Below are positions 1-8,601 of a stretch of DNA of 64,000 nucleotides, in pieces; position 1 is the stretch's first letter; every line of letters begins with the position of its first letter. The position numbers were made by a program, and so were the translations under genes. Source of the DNA: Candidatus Calescibacterium sp. (GTDB lineage: Bacteria; Calescibacteriota; Calescibacteriia; Calescibacteriales; Calescibacteriaceae); contig JANXBU010000001.1 of NCBI GenBank assembly GCA_025060505.1, positions 248,001 to 312,000 on the forward strand, read 5' to 3'. A model generated the notes under the pieces. The model did not search any database. It saw only the letters and a list, made by a program, of their open reading frames with translations, and was not told the origin of the DNA.

Positions 1-1
1 A

Positions 2-343
2 GGTATTATAACAGAGCAGCAAATAGAAGAATTAGCTAATAAAATCTCAGAAGGTATAAAGCAGAAGGAAGAATCAGGAAAAAAAGATAGATCCGTCAAA
101 GTAGATACTAAAACTGGGTTACTTGTACGCATAACCAGAAACCAAGAACAATCTAAATTTTATATTTCCATAGTTCCCAAAGGCGGACATCCAGTATATA
201 ACAAAATCATATTCGATTCATCTGAAAAAATCAGAGAATTTTTGAATGACCTTAAAAATTTCATAAAGGAAAGAGAAGATGTTATCCTTGCAATAGATAA
301 ATTAAATGAGAGAACAGAAAAGAAATCTGAAACTACAGTATAG
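2..343 (+). CDS. C-terminal part of an unrecognised protein
   Basis: The frame is open from base 2 to the TAG at 341-343, so about 113 residues of a gene that starts before the window are visible. The segment is mostly charged and helical. It contains a short strand-like part around bases 110-190 (GLLVRITRNQ, FYISIVPKGG) and ends in a Lys/Glu/Thr-rich tail. I do not recognise a family. A long antisense frame across 160-378 looks like a shadow. Codon use resembles the neighbouring genes (AAA, GAA, ATA and AGA rich), which supports real coding. Confidence 0.6.
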   Translation, partial: GIITEQQIEELANKISEGIKQKEESGKKDRSVKVDTKTGLLVRITRNQEQSKFYISIVPKGGHPVYNKIIFDSSEKIREFLNDLKNFIKEREDVILAIDKLNERTEKKSETTV

Positions 344-430
344 GCAAAGGGAAACGATGTATTACAAACATCAAACACTGTAATCTCTATGAATATTTCT
401 AAATATGAGATTTTTTAAAATTTCCATTGT

Positions 431-856
431 ATGATAAAATTCTTCTTCTCAATAATAATATTATCCCTTGCAGTTCTTATACTTTCCAGAGTTATAAATG
501 TCAAATACTCTGATGGAGGAATTTGTCTTTCTCTGAAAGATAGTATAAAAGAAAGCTTTTCTGTTGAAAATAAGAACGAAGATTATAAAAGGAAACCAAG
601 AACAATAAAAGATGAATTAGATCAACATAAAGGAAACAAATTTAATAGAGAAATTATACAAGGCGATTCTGAAGCAGAGAAAACAAAACAGAGGCCGGAA
701 AGTAAAATAGATTTAGAACCGAAAAAATCAGAAAGTTCCGAGAATGAACCGAAGAAACCAGAGAAAGAAAATTCTTCCAAAGCAGGAAAATCTGAAAAAA
801 TAAATAAACAAAATTCAGAAGATCCTATCGAGGAGATAATAAAGAAAAACTTTTGA
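431..856 (+). CDS. Small membrane-anchored Lys/Glu-rich protein, unknown function
   Basis: This is a 141-residue protein. Residues 3-20 form one hydrophobic segment (FFFSIIILSLAVLILS), which suggests an uncleaved anchor or signal peptide without a lipobox. From about residue 50 the sequence is low-complexity and almost entirely Lys, Glu, Ser, Asn and Pro, so it is probably disordered. An A/T-rich stretch (TTTTTTAAAATT) lies about ten bases before the ATG and no Shine-Dalgarno sequence is visible. The HAD-TrmI fusion gene follows after 54 bases. No family is recognised. The product probably sits at the inner membrane with its tail on one side, but its role is unknown. Confidence 0.55.
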   Translation: MIKFFFSIIILSLAVLILSRVINVKYSDGGICLSLKDSIKESFSVENKNEDYKRKPRTIKDELDQHKGNKFNREIIQGDSEAEKTKQRPESKIDLEPKKSESSENEPKKPEKENSSKAGKSEKINKQNSEDPIEEIIKKNF

Positions 857-910
857 TCAAATTTCTGTTCTTTGTAAATTTTCTTCAATATTATATACTT
901 CAAATCTCTT

Positions 911-2368
911 GTGAAAAAAGATATACAGTTTATATTCTTTGACTTTGACGGAACAATAGCAGATACAGAGGAAATACATTTCAGAGCATTCAAGAAAACT
1001 CTTGAAAAATACGGTGTAAGTATAACGTGGCAGGAATATATTGAGAAATATTTAGCATATACAGATGAAGACTTTTTCAGAGTGATCTCTAATGAAAAAA
1101 ATCTGAACTTTGATATAAAATCAATGCGTTCAGATAAGGAGGAAAACTTCCAAGAATTTATACAAAACATAAAGCTATTTCCGGGGATTGAGGAAACACT
1201 CAGATTTTTAAAGCAGAAAAATTATAAATTCTCTATAGTCTCTGGAGCTCTTAGGAAGGAGATAGAGTCTATTCTTAAAAAATACGGAATTTTGGATTTG
1301 TTTGAATTTATAGTTGCTGCTGATGACTATGATGAAGGAAAACCGTCCTCCAGACCATTTGAGATTGCTATTGAACGAGCTAAAAATATGGGATACGATC
1401 TGAGAAATGAGCTTTGTGTATCTTTTGAAGATTCCCCTTATGGTATAATTGCTGCAAAAAAAGCAGGACTTTTTTCTGTTGGAGTATCGAATTATTACCC
1501 AAAAGAGAAGCTTTTTGAAGCAGGGGCGGATATTGTTATAAATTCTTTCTTAGATCCACAAGACATTGAGGAAAAGATAAAAAACGCTCTTGAATCAAGA
1601 ATCGTTGATGGAGAAAGAGTTCTTCTCGTATCACAAAAAAGGAACAAAACCTTTCTCATAACAGCAAATAAAAAAGACAGTTTGCATACACATCTTGGTG
1701 TTGTAAAATGTGCGGATATAGTTGGAAATTATTACGGTAAAAAGGTATATTCATCAAAGGGAGAGGCTTTTTTTATTCTTCAACCAACTCTTGAAGATAA
1801 GATAAAGAAAATAGAAAGAAAGAGTGCTGTTATATACCCAAAAGATAGCTCGTTTATGATATTTATATCTGGAATATCTTCCGGTAGCAGAGTCATAGAA
1901 AGCGGATGCGGATCCGGTGGACTCACTTTATCTCTCGCTCACTTTGTAAAACCGACCGGCAGAATTTTCATTTATGAAATAAGGGATGACTTTATGGAAG
2001 TAACTCAGAAAAACCTGAAACAGTATGGACTTTTAGATTATGTTTCCTTTAAGAAAAAAGATGTGTATAAGGAGGGATTTGATGAAAAAAATGTTGATGC
2101 AGTTTTTTTGGACCTACCAGAACCCTGGCATTGCGTTAAGTTTGCCTGGGAGTCTTTGAAGCCATCTGGAGTTTTGCTATCTATCTCACCAACTGTAAAC
2201 CAAACGGAAATAATGTGTGAAGTTATGAGATCTAACGGTTTTATTTTGGTTGATACCTTTGAGATACTTCTGAGAAGATTTTTAGCAAGGGAGGGAAAAT
2301 CGCGTCCATACGAAAACATGATAGGTCATACAGCATACATATCTGTTGGAAGAAAAGTGGAAAAGTGA
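911..2368 (+). CDS. HAD-family phosphatase fused to tRNA (adenine-58-N1)-methyltransferase (TrmI-like)
   Basis: One uninterrupted 485-residue frame carries two enzymes. Residues 1-225 are a HAD subfamily IA hydrolase of the beta-phosphoglucomutase/phosphatase type: motif I DFDGTIAD, motif II with IVSGA, the motif III lysine in EGKPSSRPF, and motif IV FEDSPYGI. From about residue 230 the protein matches TrmI, which makes m1A58 in tRNA: a SAM-binding loop ESGCGSGGLTLS near residue 332 and the family signature DLPEPW near residue 400. TrmI alone is usually about 250-290 residues, so both halves look complete. The start is GTG, preceded by TTATATACTT with no Shine-Dalgarno sequence. The substrate of the HAD half is unknown. 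The gene is followed closely by recO. Confidence 0.85.
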   Translation: MKKDIQFIFFDFDGTIADTEEIHFRAFKKTLEKYGVSITWQEYIEKYLAYTDEDFFRVISNEKNLNFDIKSMRSDKEENFQEFIQNIKLFPGIEETLRFLKQKNYKFSIVSGALRKEIESILKKYGILDLFEFIVAADDYDEGKPSSRPFEIAIERAKNMGYDLRNELCVSFEDSPYGIIAAKKAGLFSVGVSNYYPKEKLFEAGADIVINSFLDPQDIEEKIKNALESRIVDGERVLLVSQKRNKTFLITANKKDSLHTHLGVVKCADIVGNYYGKKVYSSKGEAFFILQPTLEDKIKKIERKSAVIYPKDSSFMIFISGISSGSRVIESGCGSGGLTLSLAHFVKPTGRIFIYEIRDDFMEVTQKNLKQYGLLDYVSFKKKDVYKEGFDEKNVDAVFLDLPEPWHCVKFAWESLKPSGVLLSISPTVNQTEIMCEVMRSNGFILVDTFEILLRRFLAREGKSRPYENMIGHTAYISVGRKVEK

Positions 2369-2444
2369 TTGTGCTTGTATTGCAATCAGGAACAAACTTT
2401 TTGAACCTTGTAATAAAGGTGTAGTAAATTGTCAAAAATATCTT

Positions 2445-3134
2445 GTGAAGTTTTTTTCTGATAAAGTTCTGGTTGTTTCAAAAAAGTTTGTGAATGAAAA
2501 CGATGTTCTGGTATGTTTTATGAGCAAGAATTTTGGAGTCTTCTGGGCTGTTGCAAAGAATGGAAGAAAAAGCAAGAAAAGATTTGTAAATACTTTTGAG
2601 CAACCATGTATTATTCAAGGATATTTCAGAGGAGATATAAGAGGTGGAAGAAAAATAATAATAGAAAGAGCCGAAATTTTAGAGAACTTTGAAGAAATAA
2701 AATCAGATTTTATAAAACTTCTTTGTTCTTGGTTCATTCTTAGTTTATCAAAGGATTTATCTGTGATGGGGGAAATTTATGATGTCATTATAGATGCTCT
2801 ATATAAACTCAGAAATATGAACCATTATGAAACATTTAAGAATCTTATATCATATTCAAAAGATATTATTGTGAAAGAAGGATTTCAGTGGGATGTTGAT
2901 CTTTCGGAAATCGATTTCCACACAGCAAAAAAGCTGATTAGAGAAAAAATAATAGAGATATATGGAAACCAACCTAAATTTCTATTCATTTTAGATGAGA
3001 TTGAGAAATATATCTTTGATCTTGGAAAGGATTTTTTATTCCCCGGTGACTGGAATGAAGGGAAGAACGCAGAAAAAATCTCACTGAATAGAAGTTCAGA
3101 AAACAAAAAAGATGATATAGTTGTTCCTTGGTAA
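2445..3134 (+). CDS. recO: DNA repair protein RecO
   Basis: The N-terminal part has the RecO OB-fold pattern, with an 'L.FFSKNFGVFWAVAKNGRKSK'-like arrangement (seen as MSKNFGVFWAVAKNGRKS) followed by FEQPCIIQGYF. RecO helps load RecA on RecF-pathway substrates. I place the start at the GTG at 2445, which gives 229 residues, close to the family size. An upstream TTG at 2346 would overlap the previous gene and add a Cys-rich stretch that does not look like RecO. The C-terminal part is divergent and lacks an obvious zinc cluster. The stop is four bases before the next ATG, so the gene is co-directional with, and probably co-transcribed with, the hpnA-like gene. Confidence 0.75.
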   Translation: MKFFSDKVLVVSKKFVNENDVLVCFMSKNFGVFWAVAKNGRKSKKRFVNTFEQPCIIQGYFRGDIRGGRKIIIERAEILENFEEIKSDFIKLLCSWFILSLSKDLSVMGEIYDVIIDALYKLRNMNHYETFKNLISYSKDIIVKEGFQWDVDLSEIDFHTAKKLIREKIIEIYGNQPKFLFILDEIEKYIFDLGKDFLFPGDWNEGKNAEKISLNRSSENKKDDIVVPW

Positions 3135-3137
3135 GAT

Positions 3138-4190
3138 ATGAGATGTCTTATTACAGGTGCAAATGGATTCGTCGGATCAAATCTAATAAGGGTATTGGCA
3201 CAAAATGGGTACAAACCGGTAGCGTTTGTGAGAAAAGGTAGTAATATGGATAATCTGAAAGACATGGAAGTTGAGATAAGATATGGCGATCTTCTTTCCC
3301 CAAGTAGTGTAGAAGATGCAATGAATGGTTGCGAGGTGGTTTTTCATGTTGGAGCGATATATTCATTTTGGGAGCGTGATACATCTGTTTTTTATCAGGT
3401 CAATGTTGGAAGTACATTGAATATTTTGGATATAGCCAAGAGAAAAGGAGTAAGCAGAGTGGTCTATACCAGCACAACCGGAGCCATTGGTCTTTCTAAG
3501 AACCAAAATCCGCTTGATGAAACTGCTATTTTCAATCCACCGCCATGGTATTACGATGCGTGGAACTTAAAGGATCACTATGCGAGAAGCAAAATACTTG
3601 CTCAAAGAGAAGTTATTGAAAAAATCAAAAGAGATAACATAGATGTTGTGATAGTTTGTCCATCGGCTCCAATTGGTTGGGGCGACTATAAACCGACACC
3701 AACAGGACTTCTCATTTTGAAGTTTCTCAACAGAGAAATTCCGTTTTATGCAGATGTTGGTTTTTCATTCGTAAATGTAAAAGATGTAGCACATGGTCAT
3801 ATCTTGGCCTTGGAGAAGGGTAGGAGAGGGGAGATATATATCTTGGGCGGACACAACATTATGCTTTCTCAGTTCTTCTCTGTAATTTCTGAGATAACTG
3901 GGCTAAGAAAACCTATAAATCTTGGTAGAAGTGTTCCGGGGGTATTGGGATATGTGGTTGGTTTTATTCTTGAGCTTTGGGCAAAATTCAGTGGAAATCC
4001 ACCTCTTATAACCCGTGCTCAGGCGCGAGCTTCTTTTCTGAATCTTTTTTACTCATCAGAAAAAGCCAAAAAGGAACTTGGATACCAGATAACACCAATT
4101 GAAGATGCAATAAAGGACTCTATAAAGTACTTTCTTGATCGTGGCAAAGTAAAGAAGAGAATAGCAAAAAAGTTGCAGGGCAGAGTGTAG
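3138..4190 (+). CDS. hpnA: NAD(P)-dependent sugar epimerase/dehydratase, HpnA-like
   Basis: This is a 350-residue extended short-chain dehydrogenase. It has the N-terminal nucleotide motif GANGFVG, the segment VFHVGAIYSFW, the YxxxK pair in HYARSKILAQ, and PSAPIGWGDYKPTPTG. The last segment, with ILGGHN further on, closely follows the pattern of hopanoid-associated sugar epimerase HpnA. The nearest alternative is a dihydroflavonol-4-reductase-like SDR. No other hopanoid gene is visible in the window, so the hopanoid link rests on family resemblance only. The ATG lies three bases after the recO stop, which suggests one transcript. Confidence 0.75.
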   Translation: MRCLITGANGFVGSNLIRVLAQNGYKPVAFVRKGSNMDNLKDMEVEIRYGDLLSPSSVEDAMNGCEVVFHVGAIYSFWERDTSVFYQVNVGSTLNILDIAKRKGVSRVVYTSTTGAIGLSKNQNPLDETAIFNPPPWYYDAWNLKDHYARSKILAQREVIEKIKRDNIDVVIVCPSAPIGWGDYKPTPTGLLILKFLNREIPFYADVGFSFVNVKDVAHGHILALEKGRRGEIYILGGHNIMLSQFFSVISEITGLRKPINLGRSVPGVLGYVVGFILELWAKFSGNPPLITRAQARASFLNLFYSSEKAKKELGYQITPIEDAIKDSIKYFLDRGKVKKRIAKKLQGRV

Positions 4191-4199
4191 TTGATTCTG

Positions 4200-5528
4200 T
4201 CATACATTTACGAATTCTCCTAACAGGTTTTCACCATCCACCTTCTCTATTTTTATGTATTCAAACGACCTTGAAAATCCATTTTGTCCCGAATTTTTTT
4301 GTCTTTGCCATATTTTTACAGTTCCATCTATTTCTGGAGCCTGAAAATACGCTCTGTATGTATTTTCAGATTCGTAGATGCATTTGAAGATTTTCCCTAT
4401 TTTCTCGCTTTGTTTCCGTTTAAAGATCTCGTTCCACAGTTTCATAAGCTCTTTTTTTCTTTCTTTTACTGTTTTTTTTGGAACTTGGTTTTGTTCCCAC
4501 ATTTTGTAAGATGGTGTCCCTTTTTCTGGTGAGAACTCAAAAACTCCGAGCCAATCAAATTTGAATTCTTCAACAAATTTCATAAGCTTTTGGAACTTCT
4601 CGTCGGTCTCTCCCGGAAATCCGACTATAAGCTCTGTTCTTATTGCCATTTCTGGAATTTTCGTTCTGATATTTTCTAGGATTTCGTATGCGAGTTTTTC
4701 TCTCGTAGCTCTTGCCATATTTGCCAGAATCTGATCATCTATATGTTGAAACGGCATCTCTATATATCTTACTATTTTTGGATTCTGTGAAATGTAGTTA
4801 ATAAGACTGATTGAGAACCTATCCGGATATATGTAAAAAAGCCGAATCCATTCAATCCCTTCAATCTCGGAAATTTTATCAAGGAGTCTGAATATATCTT
4901 CTCTTTTACCACCTTTATCAACATTCCACATAGTTGTATCCTGAGATATTATTACGAGTTCCTTTACACCGGCCTCGGCAAGATAATTAGCCTCTTCCAG
5001 TATCTGTTTTTCTCCAAGAGATTGAAGTGGGCCCCTTATTTTCGGTATTGAACAGAAGGTGCAGAGTCTGGAACAACCTTCTGAAATTTTCAGGTATGCT
5101 GAAAACCTTGATAAGGTGTTTATTCTTTTTATTCTCTGGATTTCAATGTTTTTTTTGATTTCACTGTTTTGTTTTGTTTTTCTTAATCTCTTTTTGAATA
5201 TATTTTCTGTTATTTCCAGAGTTTCTTCAATGGTTCCAGCAACATAGTCATAAGGTAGATTTACATTTTCAAGCCCAACTCTTTTTGGATAGCATCCCAT
5301 AACTATAAGCTTACCTTCTGATTGATTCCGAAGTTTTCTGACATAGTATTCGGTCATTTTTCTTGCAGAATCTATAAAGCCACAGGTATTCACTATAACA
5401 ACATCAGAATTCTGTGGATCTGTTGAGGGTGATAGGCCAAGCTTCATAAGTTCAAGAGATAGCTTCTCAGAATCAACGAGATTTTTCGGACATCCAAGGT
5501 TGAGCAGAAAAAATTTAGCTTTTGCCAT
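4200..5528 (-). CDS. rimO: Ribosomal protein S12 methylthiotransferase RimO
   Basis: RimO adds a methylthio group to an aspartate of ribosomal protein S12 using two iron-sulfur clusters and SAM. The protein starts MAKAKFFLLNLGCPKN and has the UPF0004 cysteines in NLGCPKN, NTCGF and GCYPK. The radical-SAM motif CSRLCTFCSIPKIRGP (CxxxCxxC) follows near residue 150, and the C-terminus is TRAM-like. The CPKN signature separates RimO from MiaB. I choose the ATG at 5528; a TTG two codons earlier is also in frame. The gene converges with the hpnA-like gene (ends nine bases apart) and diverges from trpE. Confidence 0.93.
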   Translation of the reverse strand: MAKAKFFLLNLGCPKNLVDSEKLSLELMKLGLSPSTDPQNSDVVIVNTCGFIDSARKMTEYYVRKLRNQSEGKLIVMGCYPKRVGLENVNLPYDYVAGTIEETLEITENIFKKRLRKTKQNSEIKKNIEIQRIKRINTLSRFSAYLKISEGCSRLCTFCSIPKIRGPLQSLGEKQILEEANYLAEAGVKELVIISQDTTMWNVDKGGKREDIFRLLDKISEIEGIEWIRLFYIYPDRFSISLINYISQNPKIVRYIEMPFQHIDDQILANMARATREKLAYEILENIRTKIPEMAIRTELIVGFPGETDEKFQKLMKFVEEFKFDWLGVFEFSPEKGTPSYKMWEQNQVPKKTVKERKKELMKLWNEIFKRKQSEKIGKIFKCIYESENTYRAYFQAPEIDGTVKIWQRQKNSGQNGFSRSFEYIKIEKVDGENLLGEFVNV

Positions 5529-5869
5529 GATCAAAGTAATCTTTTTAGTTTCCCAAATACATTTTTTCTGTATTTGTAGAAAAAAGGTTAATTGATTTAG
5601 ATTTGTAGGTTGATTTGAAAAATACCTTAGGATTTCTTTTGTTAGTGTATCGGTTGATGTGAAAGGATCAGTCGTTGAGTTCTAAAATTCTATAACTTGC
5701 ATACTAAGATGCTATGACTTGCATATATATCTTTACTTTACATAATGTCCCTTATCGGAATTTAAATTATTATTCTCCCCTATCTCAAACGGCTCTGGCA
5801 GATCCCCAATTGTTACAAACTTTTTCTGATATGTGATTTTTCCAAACTTTTTTGATAAGCTATTGGAAA
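5529..5869. other. Divergent intergenic region between rimO and trpE
   Basis: About 340 bases without a convincing gene separate the two divergent starts. It contains the 14-bp direct repeat described separately at 5690-5725 and several A/T-rich -10-like boxes (for example TAAATTATTATT near 5762). I see no tRNA, no riboswitch and no attenuator-type Trp-rich leader peptide. The trpE start region lacks a Shine-Dalgarno sequence. Confidence 0.6.
5690..5725. repeat. Near-perfect 14-bp direct repeat upstream of trpE
   Basis: CTATAACTTGCATA (5690-5703) recurs as CTATGACTTGCATA (5712-5725) with one mismatch. The copies begin 22 bp apart, close to two helical turns. They lie about 145-180 bp before the trpE start and about 160-195 bp before the rimO start. 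This could be an operator with two protein sites on one face of the helix, or a chance micro-duplication. Confidence 0.5.
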
Positions 5870-7261
5870 ATGAATATAGAAAAAGTTTTTCTTGACGCAG
5901 ATACTCCCATATCTTTGTTTCTTAGGTTAAAGTATGAAGGTCTGAATCCTATTTTCCTTCTTGAAAGTGCTGAGGAAATTGAAAAATGGGGAAGATATTC
6001 GTTTTTGGGATTCGGAACTCCTTCAAAATCTTTAAAGTTCTCTCTTGATGAAGTACAAGATATTGAAAATCCGAAAACAAGAATTCAGCAGGGACAAAAA
6101 GTAGTAGATAACATGAACAAGATTCTGAAGGAAATATATAAAGAATACAATGAAGTAATAGAGATTGTTAAAAGTAGGTTCGGAATAAAGAGAATTCCTT
6201 TTGGACTAGTTGGTTATATAAGTTATGACTGTTTTTCAATCTTTGACAGAGTTGATACATTTTCTGGAAAGGAAAAACTCGGAGTTCCAGATATATATTT
6301 GACTTTCACTCCAAATCTTCTGATATTTGATAATCTAACAAAGGACGTTATACTCATAAGCAAGGAAATAAACGCAAGGGATATCGAAACCATTACATCA
6401 AAAGGTGTACCAACATCAATCAAAAGGTGCCGTATAAAAGAAATAAAAAATCTTGTTGAGAAGAAAGAATTTGAAGATATTGTAAAGGAAGCTATTCGAA
6501 GAATTTACAGAGGTGATGTTATACAGGTTGTACTTTCAAGGGCAAAGGAGATAGAAGGTGATGTTGATTTATTTTCTCTTTACCGAGCTATGAGAATACT
6601 AAACCCATCACCATATATGTATTTTTTAGATTTCGGAGATATAAAGATAAGCGGAACATCCCCGGAGGTTCTTGTGAGAGTTGAAAATAAAATAGTTGAG
6701 ACAAGACCAATTGCTGGAACGAGAAAAAGGGGTGAAACACCGGAGGAAGATGAGAATATAAGCAGAGAACTTCTTGAAGATGAAAAAGAGCTCGCGGAGC
6801 ATCTTATGCTTGTAGATCTTGCAAGAAATGATCTTGGAAGAGTGTGTATATCGGGAAAAGTCAGAGTGAGAAGATTTGGTTATATAGAGAAATATTCAAG
6901 AGTTATGCATATTGTATCCGATGTCGTCGGCGAGACAGATAAAGAAGCTATAGATGTTCTGAAAGCTTGTTTTCCAGCTGGAACAGTAGCAGGAGCACCG
7001 AAAATAGAAGCAGCAGAAATAATACACGACCTTGAAACAAAAAGGCGTGGACCTTACGCAGGAGCAATCGGATATTTCTCCGCAGATGGAAACATGGATA
7101 GCGCAATACTTATAAGAACAGCTTTCTCGTATAACAATAAAATCACAGTTCAAGCTGGTGCCGGAATAGTCTATTATTCAGTTCCGGAAAAAGAATTTTA
7201 TGAAACCGAATACAAGATGCAGTCTATATTTGATGCCATGAAAAAAATATCGGTGGATTGA
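5870..7261 (+). CDS. trpE: Anthranilate synthase component I
   Basis: TrpE converts chorismate to anthranilate with a TrpG amidotransferase. The protein carries the LLES motif (residues 30-33) associated with tryptophan feedback binding. Its chorismate-binding C-terminal half includes RPIAGTRKRG, the pair DEKELAEHLMLVDLARNDLG, CFPAGTVAGAPKI and the terminal QAGAGIVYYSVPE. Length is 463 residues, which is normal. The ATG at 5870 fits family N-termini; a TTG 18 bases earlier is less likely. PabB is the alternative, but the LLES motif and overall pattern favour TrpE. No trpG, trpD or other trp gene is adjacent, so the gene stands alone. Confidence 0.9.
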   Translation: MNIEKVFLDADTPISLFLRLKYEGLNPIFLLESAEEIEKWGRYSFLGFGTPSKSLKFSLDEVQDIENPKTRIQQGQKVVDNMNKILKEIYKEYNEVIEIVKSRFGIKRIPFGLVGYISYDCFSIFDRVDTFSGKEKLGVPDIYLTFTPNLLIFDNLTKDVILISKEINARDIETITSKGVPTSIKRCRIKEIKNLVEKKEFEDIVKEAIRRIYRGDVIQVVLSRAKEIEGDVDLFSLYRAMRILNPSPYMYFLDFGDIKISGTSPEVLVRVENKIVETRPIAGTRKRGETPEEDENISRELLEDEKELAEHLMLVDLARNDLGRVCISGKVRVRRFGYIEKYSRVMHIVSDVVGETDKEAIDVLKACFPAGTVAGAPKIEAAEIIHDLETKRRGPYAGAIGYFSADGNMDSAILIRTAFSYNNKITVQAGAGIVYYSVPEKEFYETEYKMQSIFDAMKKISVD

Positions 7262-7269
7262 TCTGGTGA

Positions 7270-8474
7270 TCATTTGTTATTGAAAACTATCTGATCTTCG
7301 TAGTCCCAAGTTATGATTTTTGAGCTTGCACAATTTAAGATTTCCATGGCTCTTGCGATGTTTCTGATTTTTTTCTGCTCTACCCTATCATATGTTACTT
7401 CTATGATCTCACTGATATAATTGCCTTCTTTAACGATGAAATCTATTTCTGAGTCGTTGATTTTCAGGTAAAATACTTCTTCAAACGGTCTTTTGTTTTT
7501 GCGTCTCATAAGTTCTATGAAAACACAATTTTCCATAAGTTTTCCTATATCCTCGCTGAATTTCAGAATAGAAGAGATACCTCCGTCAACGATGTATACT
7601 TTCTTTGGCCAACTTCTTCTTTGATAAAAGCTTTTTGAAAATCTGTCAATAAAAAATACTGCAAGTGTATCTTGTAGCTTCTCAACATATTCATAAATCG
7701 TCGTATCAGAGAATCCAATATTGGTTCTCAGATAATTTTTTATCTTGTTTATACTCACCTCCTTTGAGAAATTCTGAAAGAAATATTCAAAGAGAAATTT
7801 TCCAAAATCTATGCTTCTTATCTTATGCCTTTCGACAAAGTCGTGAAGAAATATCTCGTCAAAATAGCTCCTTATCAACCTTTGTTTCTCTTCACTGAAG
7901 ATTACTTCTGGATATCCTGATTCTGTGAGATAAGTTTTCAGCAGACCTAATATTTTACCGGTCTCCTCCATTGTATAGTGATCTTTTATCTCAAAATTTT
8001 TTGCAATCAAAAACTCTCTGAAACTGAAGGGAAAAAGAAAATAGCTTATAGTTCTTCCCCTGAGCTCTGTTGCGAGCTCTCTTCCAAGAAGTTTTGAAGA
8101 AGACCCAGTGATGAATATCTTGTACCCTCTTTCAAGAAGAGATCGAAGAAGTCTTTGCCAATCCTCTACAACTTGAACCTCATCTAAAAGAAGTGTTCTT
8201 GGAGAGAAACCTTTTACCTCAACAAAGATCTTTATGACTTCAAAGAATTCTTCTGGTTTCATTTTTCTGAATACTATATCCTCAAAGTTTATATATACCA
8301 CGTCCCTGTATTTTCTCTCAAGGAGGTATATCAAGAGTGTAGTTTTTCCAGCTTTCCTCGACCCTATTATTGAAACTATTCCGTTTTCAAACTCCTTTTT
8401 TCTATTTCTCTTTCTATTCCTCTGAACTTTCTTTCCATTAGAAAAAAATCTCTGACAAGTTCTTTTACTATCAT
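7270..8474 (-). pseudogene. AAA (AAA_14/DUF4143) ATPase, interrupted by a frameshift in an A6 tract
   Basis: The main frame (7270-8334 and upstream to the shift) encodes an AAA_14/DUF4143 ATPase: a Walker B-like TLLLDEVQVVEDW, sensor ITGSSSKLLGRELA, then LRGRTISYFLFPFSFREFL and a C-terminal PD-(D/E)XK-like part with INDSEIDFIVK. The Walker A GSRKAGKTTLL lies upstream in the same frame but has no start codon. A matching N-terminus (MIVKELVRDFFLMERKF) begins at the ATG at 8474 in another frame and runs into a TAG. The two frames join at a run of six T at 8396-8401 (A6 in the mRNA); one extra A would make the protein whole. This is a pseudogene, a homopolymer sequencing error, or a slippage-dependent gene. 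Confidence 0.75.
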
Positions 8475-8601
8475 TACGATATAATTTTTATTATAAATTT
8501 ATATCATAGCAATAAAATTTTTATGAATACCTCTGTTGATAGAAATAATTTAATTTAATATTTATTTAAATATACTTAAAAATTTAATTATATGATCTAT
8601 T

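Noticed and set aside
622-1170. A 182-residue antisense frame across 622-1170
   Set aside because: It overlaps two better genes, including the conserved HAD motif I, and has a shadow-type Ser/Phe/Ile composition.
2346-2444. Upstream TTG start for recO
   Set aside because: It overlaps the TrmI end, adds a Cys-rich stretch unlike RecO, and a GTG at 2445 gives the normal N-terminus.
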